64,000 nucleotides of DNA from Anarhynchus alexandrinus. Lineage: Eukaryota > Chordata > Aves > Charadriiformes > Charadriidae. Positions 48,201 through 60,900 of the stretch are shown piece after piece; position 1 is the stretch's first letter; each line of letters opens with the position of its first letter. Location: contig VUYV01000035.1 in NCBI GenBank assembly GCA_008711295.1, positions 4,978,742 through 5,042,741 of the forward strand, given 5' to 3'. The notes below the pieces were generated by a model, which saw only the letters and a program-made list of their open reading frames with translations, had not been told where the DNA came from and did no database searches. A program made the translations under genes and the position numbers.

Positions 48201-49229
48201 GGTAGAGCTAAAGATCTCAGTGTGCATGTTATGGAAAATTTTAGGCATTTGTTATCTGTTACCATGCTACCTGGCTCAGGATTGCCTCAGATGTTATGAG
48301 GTAGGTTGGGCTGGGCTGGGTTACTCATTGTCTGGTTGGAGATTTGTAAGGGATGGAGTTTCTGCAAGAAGTGGCTTTTCACTAGATGGTGCTCTTTCCT
48401 GAGCCATCCCTGTGCCTGACCCCTCTTTTTGAGTCTGGGAACTTCCAAGTGATCCGCTCATAAGCCCATCTTACAGGGGCAGGAGGAAGGCACATGAAAA
48501 TGTATTTCCAGTGTTCCCGCTCTCGTGTGCCTCACCCTGTTGGAGCCACATAAGAAAAACTATTGGGTCACATTCTGGTTGAAAACAGGGTGTACGATGC
48601 TGGTGTGTTCCAGTCTCCAAAATGACCACATCACACAAGTGTTGAAACTATTTTTATTATTTCAGTTGATTTAAACAGATTCAACAGTGCATATTTTGGA
48701 AGACAATGCCAATTTCACACACAGGGTTTTCAGCAGAGTATCTTTTCCACTGTGCACAGTACTGTTATTTCTGTTCTACCTGGAGAGAACATGATGGACG
48801 GGAATTACCCGCAGCCTTTGCCCAGTGCTCTCGCCAGCAGCAAGATCTCTTTGGCAAGCATTGGAAAATGTTTTTGGGGTTGGTTGTGGTGAGGTGAGAC
48901 AGCCCAGCTCTAGAGGGGCAAGAAACACATGTGAAACTCAGATGTGTTACCATGTTTGTGGACGTGATCACCCAGACACCGCCAGGTCTAGTGGGATAGA
49001 TGCATGCACAGTAGGTTAAGCCCAGTGGAAACGTTGGGCCACCGTGTGTACACATTTCCAAAGAGCTTCACACAAAAAACGGTAACCGACGGCAGGTTGC
49101 CACAACAGATTGTGCATCTTCATCCCCAGGGGCCTCCTCAGACCCAGCCACACGTGGACCACAGGCCCCCGTGAACTTGTTTGCTAACGGCGAGTTGCCA
49201 TTCCCACTGTTTTTCCAGGGCAAGGCGTG
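45261..49229. other. unique non-coding sequence, upstream flank of the CpG island
   Basis: A GC- and CpG-enriched patch lies at about 45,390-45,860 with overlapping frames on both strands and a CAG-GTACC donor-like word near 45,560, but it falls short of a supported exon. The remainder is mixed sequence without repeats or supported genes. Confidence 0.45.
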
Positions 49230-49755
49230 GGAATGGTAAGGGAGATGTTCCCGGATCAAACGTACGCTCCACACACAACAGCAGAGAAAGGGGGGAAAGG
49301 CGGTGGGGAGCAGGAGAGGGCCGGGGGCTGGTGCGGCGGGGCTCAAGCGGAGCTGCTGGATTTTGTGACGGGTATAGACGTGCAGCGTTGGGGTGCAGCC
49401 CGCGGCCCCCGCGGCTGGCCAGCTTCTGCTGGTGGGAACGCAACCCCATGCGGAACACGCACTGAGAGCTGAAGTTTAGTGAGTGGGAAGGAAGCGCCCC
49501 CCTCTAATAAAAAATAAACCCGCAGCGTAAAAAGTTGCCCGCGTCCTTCCACGCCAGCAGCACCGGGCGGTGGCGGGCGAACCGGGAGAGGGCCGGCCAG
49601 GTGACAGCCCGGCAGCGGAGGGACCCCGCTCCCCCCCGGTTCCCCCGACCGGGGCTGCCGGGCTTTTCCCGGGACTTATCCCCGAGCGAGTTTTCGGCCG
49701 TACAACCCCCTCTCCTCGCCATACACATTCCCCCCCGCCTCCCCGCGCCCCGCTC

Positions 49756-49767
49756 CGCGCATGCGGG
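49756..49767 (+). promoter_or_regulatory. NRF-1-like site
   Basis: CGCGCATGCGGG matches the palindromic NRF-1 consensus (YGCGCAYGCGCR) except at one position near the 3' end. NRF-1 sites are common close to the start sites of CpG-island promoters. Confidence 0.5.
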
Positions 49768-49775
49768 CTGACGGC

Positions 49776-49785
49776 GGGGGCGGGC
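49776..49785 (+). promoter_or_regulatory. GC box (Sp1/KLF-like)
   Basis: GGGGGCGGGC contains the GGGCGG core bound by Sp/KLF factors and lies nine bases after the NRF-1-like site, consistent with a core-promoter neighbourhood. Confidence 0.5.
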
Positions 49786-49941
49786 ACGGCGGCGGCGGCG
49801 CTCAGGTTGCGAGGCGGCAGCCCCCGGTCCTCCCCTCCCCTCCCCTCCCTCCTTCCATCCCTCCCTCCTTCCTGCCCGCCTCCCCGGGCGGGGGGCACCC
49901 GGCCCGGCCGCCTCTTCCCCCCCTCCCCGTCCCCTTCCCTC

Positions 49942-50420
49942 NNNNNNNNNNNNNNNNNNNNNNNNNNNNNNNNNNNNNNNNNNNNNNNNNNNNNNNNNNN
50001 NNNNNNNNNNNNNNNNNNNNNNNNNNNNNNNNNNNNNNNNNNNNNNNNNNNNNNNNNNNNNNNNNNNNNNNNNNNNNNNNNNNNNNNNNNNNNNNNNNNN
50101 NNNNNNNNNNNNNNNNNNNNNNNNNNNNNNNNNNNNNNNNNNNNNNNNNNNNNNNNNNNNNNNNNNNNNNNNNNNNNNNNNNNNNNNNNNNNNNNNNNNN
50201 NNNNNNNNNNNNNNNNNNNNNNNNNNNNNNNNNNNNNNNNNNNNNNNNNNNNNNNNNNNNNNNNNNNNNNNNNNNNNNNNNNNNNNNNNNNNNNNNNNNN
50301 NNNNNNNNNNNNNNNNNNNNNNNNNNNNNNNNNNNNNNNNNNNNNNNNNNNNNNNNNNNNNNNNNNNNNNNNNNNNNNNNNNNNNNNNNNNNNNNNNNNN
50401 NNNNNNNNNNNNNNNNNNNN
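49942..50420. other. assembly gap (479 N)
   Basis: The sequence is unknown. The gap is bounded by a C/T-rich, very GC-rich left edge and a run of 14 T on the right, both difficult templates, so it is probably a sequencing dropout inside the CpG island. The first exon or transcription start may be hidden here. Open frames computed across the gap are meaningless, and its true size may differ. Confidence 0.99.
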
Positions 50421-51782
50421 TTTTTTTTTTTTTTGCTGACGCAACTTTATATATCAATTTATTGCCAAGAAAGTAATCTGGGCTTTATATCAGAGTTTCC
50501 TCAGCAACGGGCGATGGTGGTGGCTCTCACCTTTGGGGCTCAGTGGGTCTTTGAAGTTCCTCGGAGGGTCATTGCCGGGGGGGCCTGTTTTATGAATTCA
50601 CTCTGTTACTTGAAAATACAATTTTTTAATATTTTTTTTTATCCTTCTCGAATGGAGACACTTTTCTTTTGGAGCAAATGGGGGAGTTTCTGGACGTGGA
50701 TTGTTGTTTCTTAAACCTGTAAATTGTCGGAGTTTATTAATCCATCTTCTGCGACTGTGTTATCCCCGCGAGTCACATAAAGGAGTTGGGATTAGCAGAG
50801 ATCGGTTTTGCTGAGCTCTGTAATTGGTTCTGCTCCACTGTCCTTTACGGGGCTTCACATGAGCTGGAGCTCAGAAGTGGAAAAAAGTGATTTTTAAAAG
50901 TTTTGTTTTGTTTTGTGTTTTTTTTTGTTTTTTTTTTTTATGGAAGAGTGTATTGTAGGGATCCTGTTGTGGATGACCAGAAAGGGACTGGATGAAGGGA
51001 TCAGAAATGCTGTACTTGTGCGGGACAGTTGGTCGCTGTGGTGTTCTCTGTAATCTTCCTCAGCCATAAAACTTTAGGTACTCATGGAGATCTGCGATGC
51101 AGGAGAAATATGTAAAGCATGTCGCTTCAGAGCTGAGTTTAGACAGTTGGTCTGAGATCCGTGAATGTCTTGTGTGCTGGGAGTTTGGGCTAATGTAATC
51201 TAATCAGTTTTAAAGGGCCAAGCGACATTATTTCTGCTTGTGGGGGCTCTCTGCGACTTAAGATCAGTCCCTTGCTGGGTGTGTGTTTCATGTTTTGCAC
51301 GCCCTTGCCAAGCTATTGTGGAACTGCAAAGGTGAACCGAGTTCCACATAGTTCCTTAAAGGTAAGGTACTAATGATTCATTTATTACTGTTAGAGGAGG
51401 TCTATTTTTATACATAGATAGCTCAGCAGTGGGAGTAAATTGACGTTAACCTCACAACATCCGTGCCTGTGGACAGAAGCTGCTGTCTGTACCAGAGGAG
51501 CATTTGCTCAGGAGGTGTTTGCTGTGCTTTGGGCCACTCCGGTCCAGGCTGTCACCTTCCGTGGTGACAATATGTTGCTTGGACACTTGGGGTTGGGTGT
51601 TGTGCGTGGGTATTCGGTTGGTTTTTTTTTTTTTTTTAACAAGCCTGATAGCAGGGTAATGGTGCATTAGGCAAGCTGAGGATCATCTGGGCATGTGTTG
51701 TCCCTTGGCATGAGTTCAAGCATGTACCTACCTTCCGCGTTCATGGGTTGAGCCTAATAACGTCTCCTGTCTGTCCTTCCAG
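50421..51782 (+). other. probable intron or 5' transcribed region of a rightward gene
   Basis: The plus strand has runs of 14-16 T (50,421-50,434 and 51,622-51,637) and general G/T excess; in 51,541-51,600 I count 21 G and 19 T against 12 C and 8 A. Such asymmetry is common on the sense strand of vertebrate introns. No exon or transposon is recognised before 51,783. Confidence 0.4.
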
Positions 51783-51993
51783 CGCTGCCCGGTGCTGGGC
51801 AGACAGGCTGGCCCTGGGGCTGTTGCTAGAAGGGCACGGATGTTGAGTTCTGCAAGGCAGACGGGTTTCGTAGGGAGCCTGAATGACGAGTCTCCTGCAG
51901 GTAGTGTGGATGCACCGTGTTGCGTGACAGCGTTCCAGCCTGCATCTCCCGCCCGGCTCCAGCGGCCAAGGGATGGCCGGCATAGCCCGAGAG
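51783..51993 (+). other. candidate internal exon, 211 bases
   Basis: A branch-point-like TAATAAC (51,755-51,761), a pyrimidine tract CTCCTGTCTGTCCTTCC and an AG at 51,781-51,782 precede the segment. It ends in GAG followed by a strong donor GTGAGG (51,994-51,999). One frame is open from acceptor to donor (70 codons plus one base, starting RCPVLGRQAG), with an ATG at 51,840. A different frame has an ATG at 51,973 in strong Kozak context (purine at -3, G at +4) giving MAGIARE into the donor. The segment is CpG-rich, unlike flanking intron. I do not recognise either peptide. It could be a coding exon, a 5' UTR exon carrying the start codon, or a chance signal set. The candidate first exon would lie in the CpG island 1.4-2.5 kb upstream. 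Confidence 0.4.
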
Positions 51994-54900
51994 GTGAGGA
52001 CGCGGCGCGTTCGGAATAGCAGAGTCCAGCCAGGGACTGCAGCCAGGGAGCAAGGCAGGAGCTCCCTGTTCCTGATTTACAGCTTCGCAGCATCAAAGGA
52101 AGAAAACGCAGTTAAGAAGTCAAAGCTTCTCGTAGAAACAGAGCTCTGCCAGGTACTGTCTGATGATGGATGTGTTTAAACGGTCTGTATAGGGAAGCGT
52201 TGAGACTCAGCCCTATGCAGAACTTGCTACTAATCTCTCAGCAGGATATGCTCCTGAGTAAGCTGTGTTCTGGTCTAGGGTACGCTCCTGTGCTAAGAGG
52301 AGGATTAAGTACTGTTAAAGGAATCTGGTTACTCTATCCAAAGCATGAATTAAGGCAGCGGTCAATAAATTACACTGGAGGAAAAAAACGGTGGTTGGGT
52401 TATTGGTGGTATGCACACGCTCCTGTGTTACAAAGGCAGTGGGTGCTTTCATGTGATTTTCTGCTGGCATAATAAGTTTTAATAGGTAGCTCCATAACAA
52501 AAAAATCGTTAGTGGAAGTTGCCATGCCTGCTGTACCTATTTCTTTTCCGCTCTGTTTCCAGCGCACCAACGTATTGATTTTCTGTGACAGGTATTTGGT
52601 GGTGGTCCACTCGCCTTTAATACAGTCCTTGAAGCAGCTTGGAAGCTTTTCTACTTATTACTGTAGCTGGTTATCTCTGCAATCTACTTGAGTGCTATTA
52701 AATGTTATTTCTCTAGGGGTTCCCCACACCGGCGATAAATAGCCTGAAGTAAACTAAACCACACAGCTGATTAGTATGGAGGAACTATTTGGTTTTGGTT
52801 TTGCTCTGCTGGCAGAAGGCAGTGTTAGCCCAGGAGGCCGTAAAGGTGCGCTCTGCCTTCCCTGGGTGATCGTGGCCCTGTGTTTTACTATCCTGCTGGG
52901 GAGGGAGCGGGCACTCTGTGTGGTTTCCAGCCGGAGGATGAGGTGAGCAGCGCCTGTTCGCAGGCACGGGGGAGGCTGGGCTGGGAAGCACCTTGCGATT
53001 GTGGGGTGCTGCTCCCTGCCAAGTGCTCGTGTGTTTGCTTGCTTGCATTGATCACCTGTAGGACAGATAAAGTTACTGGGGTGACTTTCTGAAGCAACTG
53101 ATAGCGTTGGGTGTACATACAGTTCCGCTTTGCTGCTGTGGGGTTTGCCACAGGGGATGTAATCCCGTCGGCAGCGTGGTGTGTACCACCCGGACAGTCG
53201 CTTCCAGGTAGCACTGCACTTTTTCTAAATCAAAACTTGTTGTTGGGGTGTTGGATACAATGGGATTTTTATGAATAGCTTAGTCATGCTTCACTTTTTT
53301 TTTTTTCCTCCTCTAAAACAGCTGTCAACAATCTCGCTGCGGAGAGGGAATCGGCCACTCCTTGTACTTACTGAATAGCCAAACACTTCAGCCGTGGTGT
53401 TGCAGCCTGGCATTGCACTTCTTAGTTACTTTTGGAGACGAAGCTGTGGATGTGGCATGATGTCGTCTTTTTTTTAATTAATTTTTTATTTTTTTTCAAC
53501 CTGCCTTTCTCCCTTGCAAACGACCTTTATGCAGATCTAAAAGGCAAAGCACATCATTGGGAGTTAGCTGGTTAGTCACTCTGGTTAGTGATAAGAAAAT
53601 ACGATGGCAGCGCTCCAGGGAAAGCAGCTACGCCGGGAACTTGTTGCTGCAGTCAGGCTATACAGACCTTTTTCAGAAAGATATATCTCTATATATTTAT
53701 GGCCCTTTGTCACGGAAACAGGGTGACTCCTCTGTTAATGTCTACATGACGAATATCCTGCGACGCCACGAATCTTGTAAAAAGTTTAATGCCCTTTCAG
53801 AGAATGCTGGTGGAAGCATGCAATAGGTAAAACTTTCTCGGTGTCATCCTAAACTCGAACTGCAATTTTGTGATCTTTGTGTGTTGGTGTAGGCGTAAGC
53901 AGCCTCTTCCAGTTCCCCAGCTGGGCCATGCCGGCATTTGTGGGTCTGTTCAGCAAACCAGGCTGGGAAATTGATTGCAGTTAAGAATACCTTTTTTTTT
54001 TTTTTTTGGTACAATTCATACCTTGGATCAGTTCAGCAAAAAATTCGTTGTTTACCTAGTTCCCTGACTCATGTCCCTTCGTGGTCTCACGAGCAGCTGC
54101 TGGGGCAAAGGCTTTGGTGTTTCCACCAGGAGAAATGCTCCTGGAGCTACACCCTTGGAAGTGCTTTTCCGATTGCAAAGAAGGCATTTGACTGTGGTGC
54201 CCGTCCCTGTTTTATAGCATGTGAAGACGACAAGGGAGATAGATGCGTTTCTAAGATAAGCCAGTGAGGTTGAAGTCAAAGTGTTTCCTTTTTAAGTTCC
54301 CTAAGACTGCAATTATTTCAATCTAGAGTGAAGATATATTTTCTCTGCAAAAATAAACCCTGCCGGTTTTATCCCTTTTTTTTTTTTCTTTATAAGCATT
54401 TTAGGTACACTTCTAAGTTGTTGAGGAACAGGGGAAGAAAGTGTAATCACAAATATTTTTAAGTAGTCAACAGTGCTTAAAGTATGCAGTGTGTTATCTT
54501 GCAAAAAGTAAGCTTTAATTCTGTTGTAGCTGTAATGGATCACATGTGATATGGTCAGGCAGTCTAACACGACTATTTTATACACATTTAAAAAAAACCC
54601 AAAACTAAAAATCAGATGCTTAGGAGTTTATTGGGGGATTTTTATTACGGGTGAGCAAAAGCTAAATTCCTTGCTGGCGTAGTGATGTAGTTCTCACAGT
54701 CCGAACGCTGAACTGTAACAAAGGCGCGCTGGGAACTTCTCAAGTATTGCGTGTGGGATTGGAGTAAACGTAAGGAAAAACCACCCCTCAAACTACTGTC
54801 AGCACCTCCTACAGCACTTGTGTCGAGGGCTTGAAATACAGTGTATTCCAAGCATGTTTTGTGTGTGAGGTTGGGTTTGGTGCCTCTGGGCAGCCTCCTG

Positions 54901-57900
54901 CGAGGTTTCTCACCGCTGCGAGAACTGCTGATGGTGCGGACCTTGGGCTTCGGCGGGTCATAGAGGACCTTGATTTTGGCCTTGGCTGCAGCATCCAGAA
55001 TGGTGCTTTTTCACGGGTTAACTGGTAATTCTGTAGCAGGGGTTCATGTGGCAAAGCGAATTCTCCTTGACTGTTTGTGTTTTCTTTGAATCTCTTTTCC
55101 CTTCATAAGGACGAGGAGCTCACTTTTATATTTCTTCATAATGATCCTGTCTCTTCATTCATATTTTTTTTCACTGATTCTGTAAGTTGTTTGTCAATTA
55201 CTTTCCCATCTGGCACTCTTGTGTTTCCAAAACTGTTGATAGTTTTTCAATCAGTAGTTGCGGCAACTAAACTGTCACAGTTTTCTTGTATGTTTGCTCC
55301 TAATGTGAGGTCGCCTTTTGATTTCCGTGGAAATCGTGGGATGGCGTCCGATCGCTCGTTTTAGTGAGTTGGATCCTGCGTAGTTGTTCTTCTGAGATAC
55401 TATTTAAAATGTATGAGCGCAGGCAGTTGCAACTGATCCGTTGCATGTTAGTTTCAAGGCCTTGTGAAATTCTCTAATAGACTACGCAAAATATTTAGCA
55501 TTTGCCAGAGTAGCTTCTGACTGCTTCTAGTCTCTCTTGGTGTATTTTTTTTTTGACTTCGTTCAGGTGGTTAGTCTACATTTTACAAAAGTCATTACAC
55601 TTTAGACTTTTCTCTAAACCATTTTTAACTTAACTCTACCTTTGCAAAATACGGGGTAGGAGATCTCCCCAAATTGTTGTTTAATGTGAGGTGGTATTTA
55701 CAGTGCGACAGCACCACTGAGATTAGCCTCACCCAGTGTAAAAGGAAGGATTTAAGGATTTTCTTCTGTAGCAGCTACTTCAGGTTTTATTTCTCAGTGG
55801 GAGGGAAAATAAGTGATGAATTAATTATTTAAATACGAGGCTGAATTTTGGTGAGACTTCTTCTCCGTGAGCATGACTTAGGGTGGTCATCTTAGAGCAG
55901 AAGGGTGTATGTCATTTGATGATGATGATGTTCAAAACTTTGTGTTGTGAGAAACTACCCGACGTGTCATGTTTGAATCCCCTGTGCTTTTTATCACCCG
56001 TGACTAATGCAAATTGGAGCAGTAAGTTATGTTAAAACTTGTGACGTACTTTGTAGCTTCATCTAAATTGTAGCTGAGGTTTCTGGCAAAGTTACTTGGG
56101 AAAGTAAATCTCTTTCCCAACGTGTCTCTGCCCCCAGTGGTGTAACTGCTCTGTAAGTCTGAATTGCTGCAGTAAATAAAACCATTACAAACGAGGATTT
56201 TGGCACGGAGCAGCTGTTCTGAACCGGACTGTCTTCAGACTCAAACTACTGACTCACCCTTTCTTTTTCCATGGATTAACACACCTGGCATGTGTCACGC
56301 ACGGATGCTGGCCGACCCGTCGTGTCCTTGCAGGTATCCCTGTTTTCAGCGTAGGGAAGACGGTGGCAGGGGTTGTGAATGGGCAGAGCGACCTCCCAGT
56401 GGAAGCTGATGCCAAGGATGGGTTTGGCCAAAGACTCCTTTCGCCGTGTCCCTGATCCAGGCTGCGGGAGGAATGCTGCTCTCCTCCTGCCACGTCTGAG
56501 GGGAGTGCAGAGCTGCTGTTTGCGTCCAGTCCCTCCCTTTGGTGCGACCATGTGAAAAGCTGTGCTGGGTCAGGCCGTGGCAAGCGGTCCACACTAGTGT
56601 CCGTGGGCACGGTGGGGTTTGTTACCCGGATGTGTGGCACACTCAGCTTCACGGCGCTTGTGGCTCTCAACACCCGGCGGCATCTTGGAAGCTGCTGTCA
56701 ATAGGAAGAGAAGGAAAATAGGGGATGCCGAGGCGTGAGATGGCTGAAGTGGATGAGAGTCTCACTCGCTTTATACACTGGTTTCCCTCCTGAGTTTCCT
56801 CTGGGATGCTGGAGCCTTTGGTCCCATGATAGCGGTGGGACAATGAATGCTCGGATGGAGGAAGCAGGTGTTACAGGATGGGGGGAAGTGATTTATGTTT
56901 TGGGGGGAAGGGGAGACAGGATGGCCAGATTTCACCCTTATACAAAGCAATTCCTTTCGGCACACGAGCTTGTGCACAGCACAGCACGCTTCCAAAGTGC
57001 CGAACCCACAAGTAAGATGGCAGCAAAACTGGGGCTTGCCCTTTTTTTGGAGTTAATATCAGTGAGTGAGTCAGCTGAGAAGCGAGGCTTACGTGATGTA
57101 TCCCTGATGTTAAGTGATGAATTTTGTTGTTCTTTTGTTCCCTGCTACCATAAATCTTTCACTGCAGCAACAAGGCTGCGGTACCGACGGCACTGGACAT
57201 CTTAAAGTCTGCACTTTGTACTTGGGGAGTGCTGGTTTTTATTGTTTTAAAACCAGACTGGGGATGAGCGTACATGTGACCTGGATTAGAACAGTTTCCG
57301 TAGTCTGATCTGAAGGTCTGAGTTGGGGCAGAGGATGATTCTGGAGATAGAAGTAAAACGCGCTGGTTCACGTGCTACGTAGCAGATGTGTTTGCATCCG
57401 TAGCTGAAAGACTTCCCACCAGGGGAGTAATGACAGCGCTTCGCTGCAGTGGGGTTTCCAGCCTCTGCAGGACCTTCTCTTGAACATGGGAGTCAGTTTT
57501 TCCACCTCTGCGTGGTTCGCAGCCGCTCCACCCATTTTTATGATGAGTGATCATCGTCTAAGAGCACGGTGGAACACAAGAGGTGGTGAGCAAACCTTTC
57601 GTTGCGTTAAATGTTTATAGTTTCTCCTCTCCTAGCAGCTGCAAAGAAGGTAGGTTGTCTCAGCTGAGTAGAGAAATAAAGACTAAACTCCTTTTTATAG
57701 GTGCTGTCGTAAAAGGAAGTTTTGTGTAATGAGCATTCATTTCACAAGGTCCAGGTGACTCTTTATGCTTTTGCGCGATGCAAGGTGAAATGTTGCTGCA
57801 AACGTCTCTGTTAACTGCGGGCTTTTCTATATTAAGTGGTGCAGTTGCCAACAGGAAAAAGACCCACACGTGGTGTTGAGGTCGGTTGTGGGAGGATGCT

Positions 57901-60900
57901 GGGGGTTACGTCGGTACCCGCTGTGCTGGTGGCTCTGGGGCATCCTGCTGACTTTGGGCACAGGAGTGTGAATCCACTTGTGCAGTGGGGGTTTGGGAGT
58001 CTCCAAAACCTGAAGCTACTTTTCCACCCTGGCCAAGGCTGCTAATTAATTTTTGACCGACTCTTTTGGTAGCATGGCCTGAAGAAGGGTGCGTGTAGCG
58101 TGGAGGCTGAGATTTGAGCACTTAACAAGGTTAAAAGTGCTTTTAACTAGGTTAAAAGTGTGTTCTTGAGTGGGTGTCTTGCCCTTCTCCTCTGTAAGAT
58201 GCTGGAGGGGAGTGGGGTGGTGGGAGCTGATTTCTTGACAGCTGTTTCACAGTTAAAACAGGGCCTCGGTCCCAATTTTTCATAAGCCATGTATTAAGCT
58301 AGAAAAAGAACTAGCTCATTGCTTGAAGAGCTTACAAGCTAAAACTGTGGATAATAAATATGCTTGCATGGACGTTAAGAGGATTAATTGTTTGTGAAGT
58401 GCATTGAAAGTGGGAGAATTAAAGAAGTACTTAAGTGGTAACTGGCTGCATGTCGTGTACATCTCGTTAATTTGTTTCTCCCTCCTCCCAGTTGGATTAC
58501 AAGCAGCCGTTGTGGATCTGTGTGACATTCACGTCGGTCCCATGTCGTCTTGTATGTTGGAAATTTTACTCTTACAATTTACTTACAGGCAGTACCTTTA
58601 AGGTGGTGAAATGTTGTCTCTTCAGATGTGCTACCTGAAGAAGTACCTTGCTAAATGTGATGTGCCTCCTCCTGCAGCTGGAATTGGCTCTATTTAAACT
58701 GTGGGGTTTAGTGCTTAGACCTCCCTGGTTTTTCCTTTATCAGATTAGCTAGGATTTTGGCAGGACTTTGTGCTGCTTTTTCTTAGCCAATCGACTTGCA
58801 TGTGAGTGTTCAGTAACTTTCTTGCTTTATAATCTCAAAGTTCAGAAGTCATCGGGTTGTTTGGGACTAATAAGGGATCCTGTCCCAGCAACAGCTTACA
58901 GCGTAAGCGTATAAAGGAAAAGCGTATAAAAGGAAAACGCTTCAGTAGGTGGAGAGCAAGTTTTGAAATGAAAATTCAGAACTGCTTGAGGAGGATGGAG
59001 GACTTGTGGCAAAGTGCTTGAAAACGTATACGTCTTCCTGAAACTCGAAAACATGAGTGTGCTTTTTTTGGCCTTTCTTTACTGGATCACTCGTGCGACC
59101 CATCCCCTCTGCTATGTCAATTGATACTATGAGATGGCAGATAAATGGCAATCATAGTTACTGTACAATTGCATTATAAAAAGATTAGAGCATTTGAAAT
59201 GCCTAAAAATGATAAAAGGTATCAAGCGAGTGTAAACTTAATGCTCTGCTTAGAAGAGTCTTCATTTTCTTCCCCTCTCCAGGAACTACTTTGTAAAACC
59301 TTTGCCAGTTTTTACTAAAAACCTAGTCTCATCAGTGCTTCTGATATTAAATAAAAAAGAATACTACCGTTTGTATAAATACCTGTGTGTATTTATGCCC
59401 TGGGCTTGTGATATCTTAGTGCCAAGAGAAACTTAGGCCATTTCGGAGGAAGCGTGCTCTAAGTCTGGTTAAATTTTGTCTTTGGGAATGCTGCATCACT
59501 TGGCGTTTGCGTTGGAGATAAATTGTTTTCTTTGTAGGAATTTTTTTGACTCCCAGATAAGGTTGGATCTGAGCCACCGGATAACTTGAGGATGAAGAAG
59601 GAGACTTGGGTTAGCGTTTGGTGGAAGTCGGCGCGAGGAGCTGTTGCAGCGTGGCTGTGTTAGCGTGGCCGTGGTGCTCAGCCGTTTTGAACGCCCGCAC
59701 AGGAGATGTGAAACTGTGTCTAGTTGGGACTGTGTCACTCCTGGACAGTTGGCAAAAAAAAAAATAAAATAAAATTTCCCATGATGGAGAGGGGAGAAAG
59801 AGCCATTGGGATGCTGCTAGATGAGAGCCTAGCAGCAAATGGGAATTTGGGAATACGCCCGAGCTGGGGAATGCACTGACGAGCTCTGGATGTGTGCCTT
59901 CCAGCCAGGGAGAGTTGCAGGGTGGCGATGGCATGGACCACCCTGCATGCTGGGAACTAATTGTCACCTCTGCTTCTTGCTCAGCTTCAGCATTTGCAAG
60001 CCATTCCTCATTCAAGAACGGGCTTTTTTGGATGTGTCCTGGGCAGTAAGCGGCGCTCTGTGAAGATACAGGACTAACCCTGTTTGCTGACTTCTCCTTG
60101 AAGTTAGCAAACTTTAATTCACTGCTTAGTGCAGGATGCTGAGCCCCGGCGCTGTGATGTGCCAGTCCCGGCATCATTGTCTCCGCTGGTGGTCGGTGTC
60201 CTTGTCTGCTGAGGAGCACAGGCAGGATCAGAACAGATGTTAATTTTTGATTGCCTCTTTAAATTATCTGTGTCAACTCTCCGATATCTGTTATTCAGAA
60301 AGTAAATCTTATCTGATGCGTCCGACCCAGAAAAGTGCTTATACATCCAGCAGCCAGGAAATCGAATAAGTCCTGATCTATTCTTAATTTCTTGTGTTTC
60401 CTGTGGTTTTATTGTTTGTGTTACCAGCCCTAATATTTACATACTTTTGAATGAGCTTTTCTTTTTTTGGAAGATACTGCTTTGTTTGTATGCCTTGCAG
60501 AACAGGTTCTTCCATATTTTTTTTCCTAATAACCAAACAACTTACTTTCTCAAAGGAGTAGGAGAAAAAAAAAAAGGAAGATCATAGGAAACACCAAAGG
60601 GAGGTATCTAAGAATAGAATTGTTTTTTGCTGATGATATGCTAAGACTCATTCTAAACTTGCGTCTACCCTTCCAAATGTCCTTGGGCTTTTTGAGAGCT
60701 TTGTAAAACTTCTTGCCTATCAAATTACATGCTTGTGGGTGCTTTATCTGAATAGCAGATGCATTTACAGTTGGCATTTTAAATGCAAAGGTGCTTCTAT
60801 GAAAATGCTTGTAAGAACAAAGCTGTACTTCCCACTAAAACCCCAAAGATTTAGCAGGGCAAGTCGGTGGACTCTGCAGTGTTAATGTTTGAAAGCAGTG

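Larger units (their letters stand above)
49230..49941 (+). promoter_or_regulatory. CpG-island promoter (left part)
   Basis: From about 49,240 the sequence becomes very GC-rich with dense CpG, rising toward the gap. It carries an NRF-1-like site and a GC box (listed separately) and a (GGC)n run at 49,788-49,800. The last 100 bases are C/T-rich. Vertebrate CpG islands mark promoters, usually of broadly expressed or developmental genes. The plus direction is chosen because sequence beyond the gap shows G/T enrichment and a good exon candidate on the plus strand. A TATA-like TAATAAAAAATAAA lies at about 49,505-49,518. Bidirectional initiation is possible. Confidence 0.75.

Noticed and set aside
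49476..50714. Open frames of about 290-322 codons spanning the N gap on both strands
   Set aside because: They are open only because N is translated as unknown; the flanks are low-complexity GC-rich sequence.
53557..53826. 89-codon plus-strand frame in the putative intron
   Set aside because: It starts at a non-ATG codon, has no acceptor at a suitable place and matches no family. The GTAAAA donor-like site at its stop codon is weak.
56254..56673. 139-codon minus-strand frame in a GC-richer patch
   Set aside because: It lies antisense to the inferred gene, has no motif, and the patch has stop-free stretches on more than one frame.
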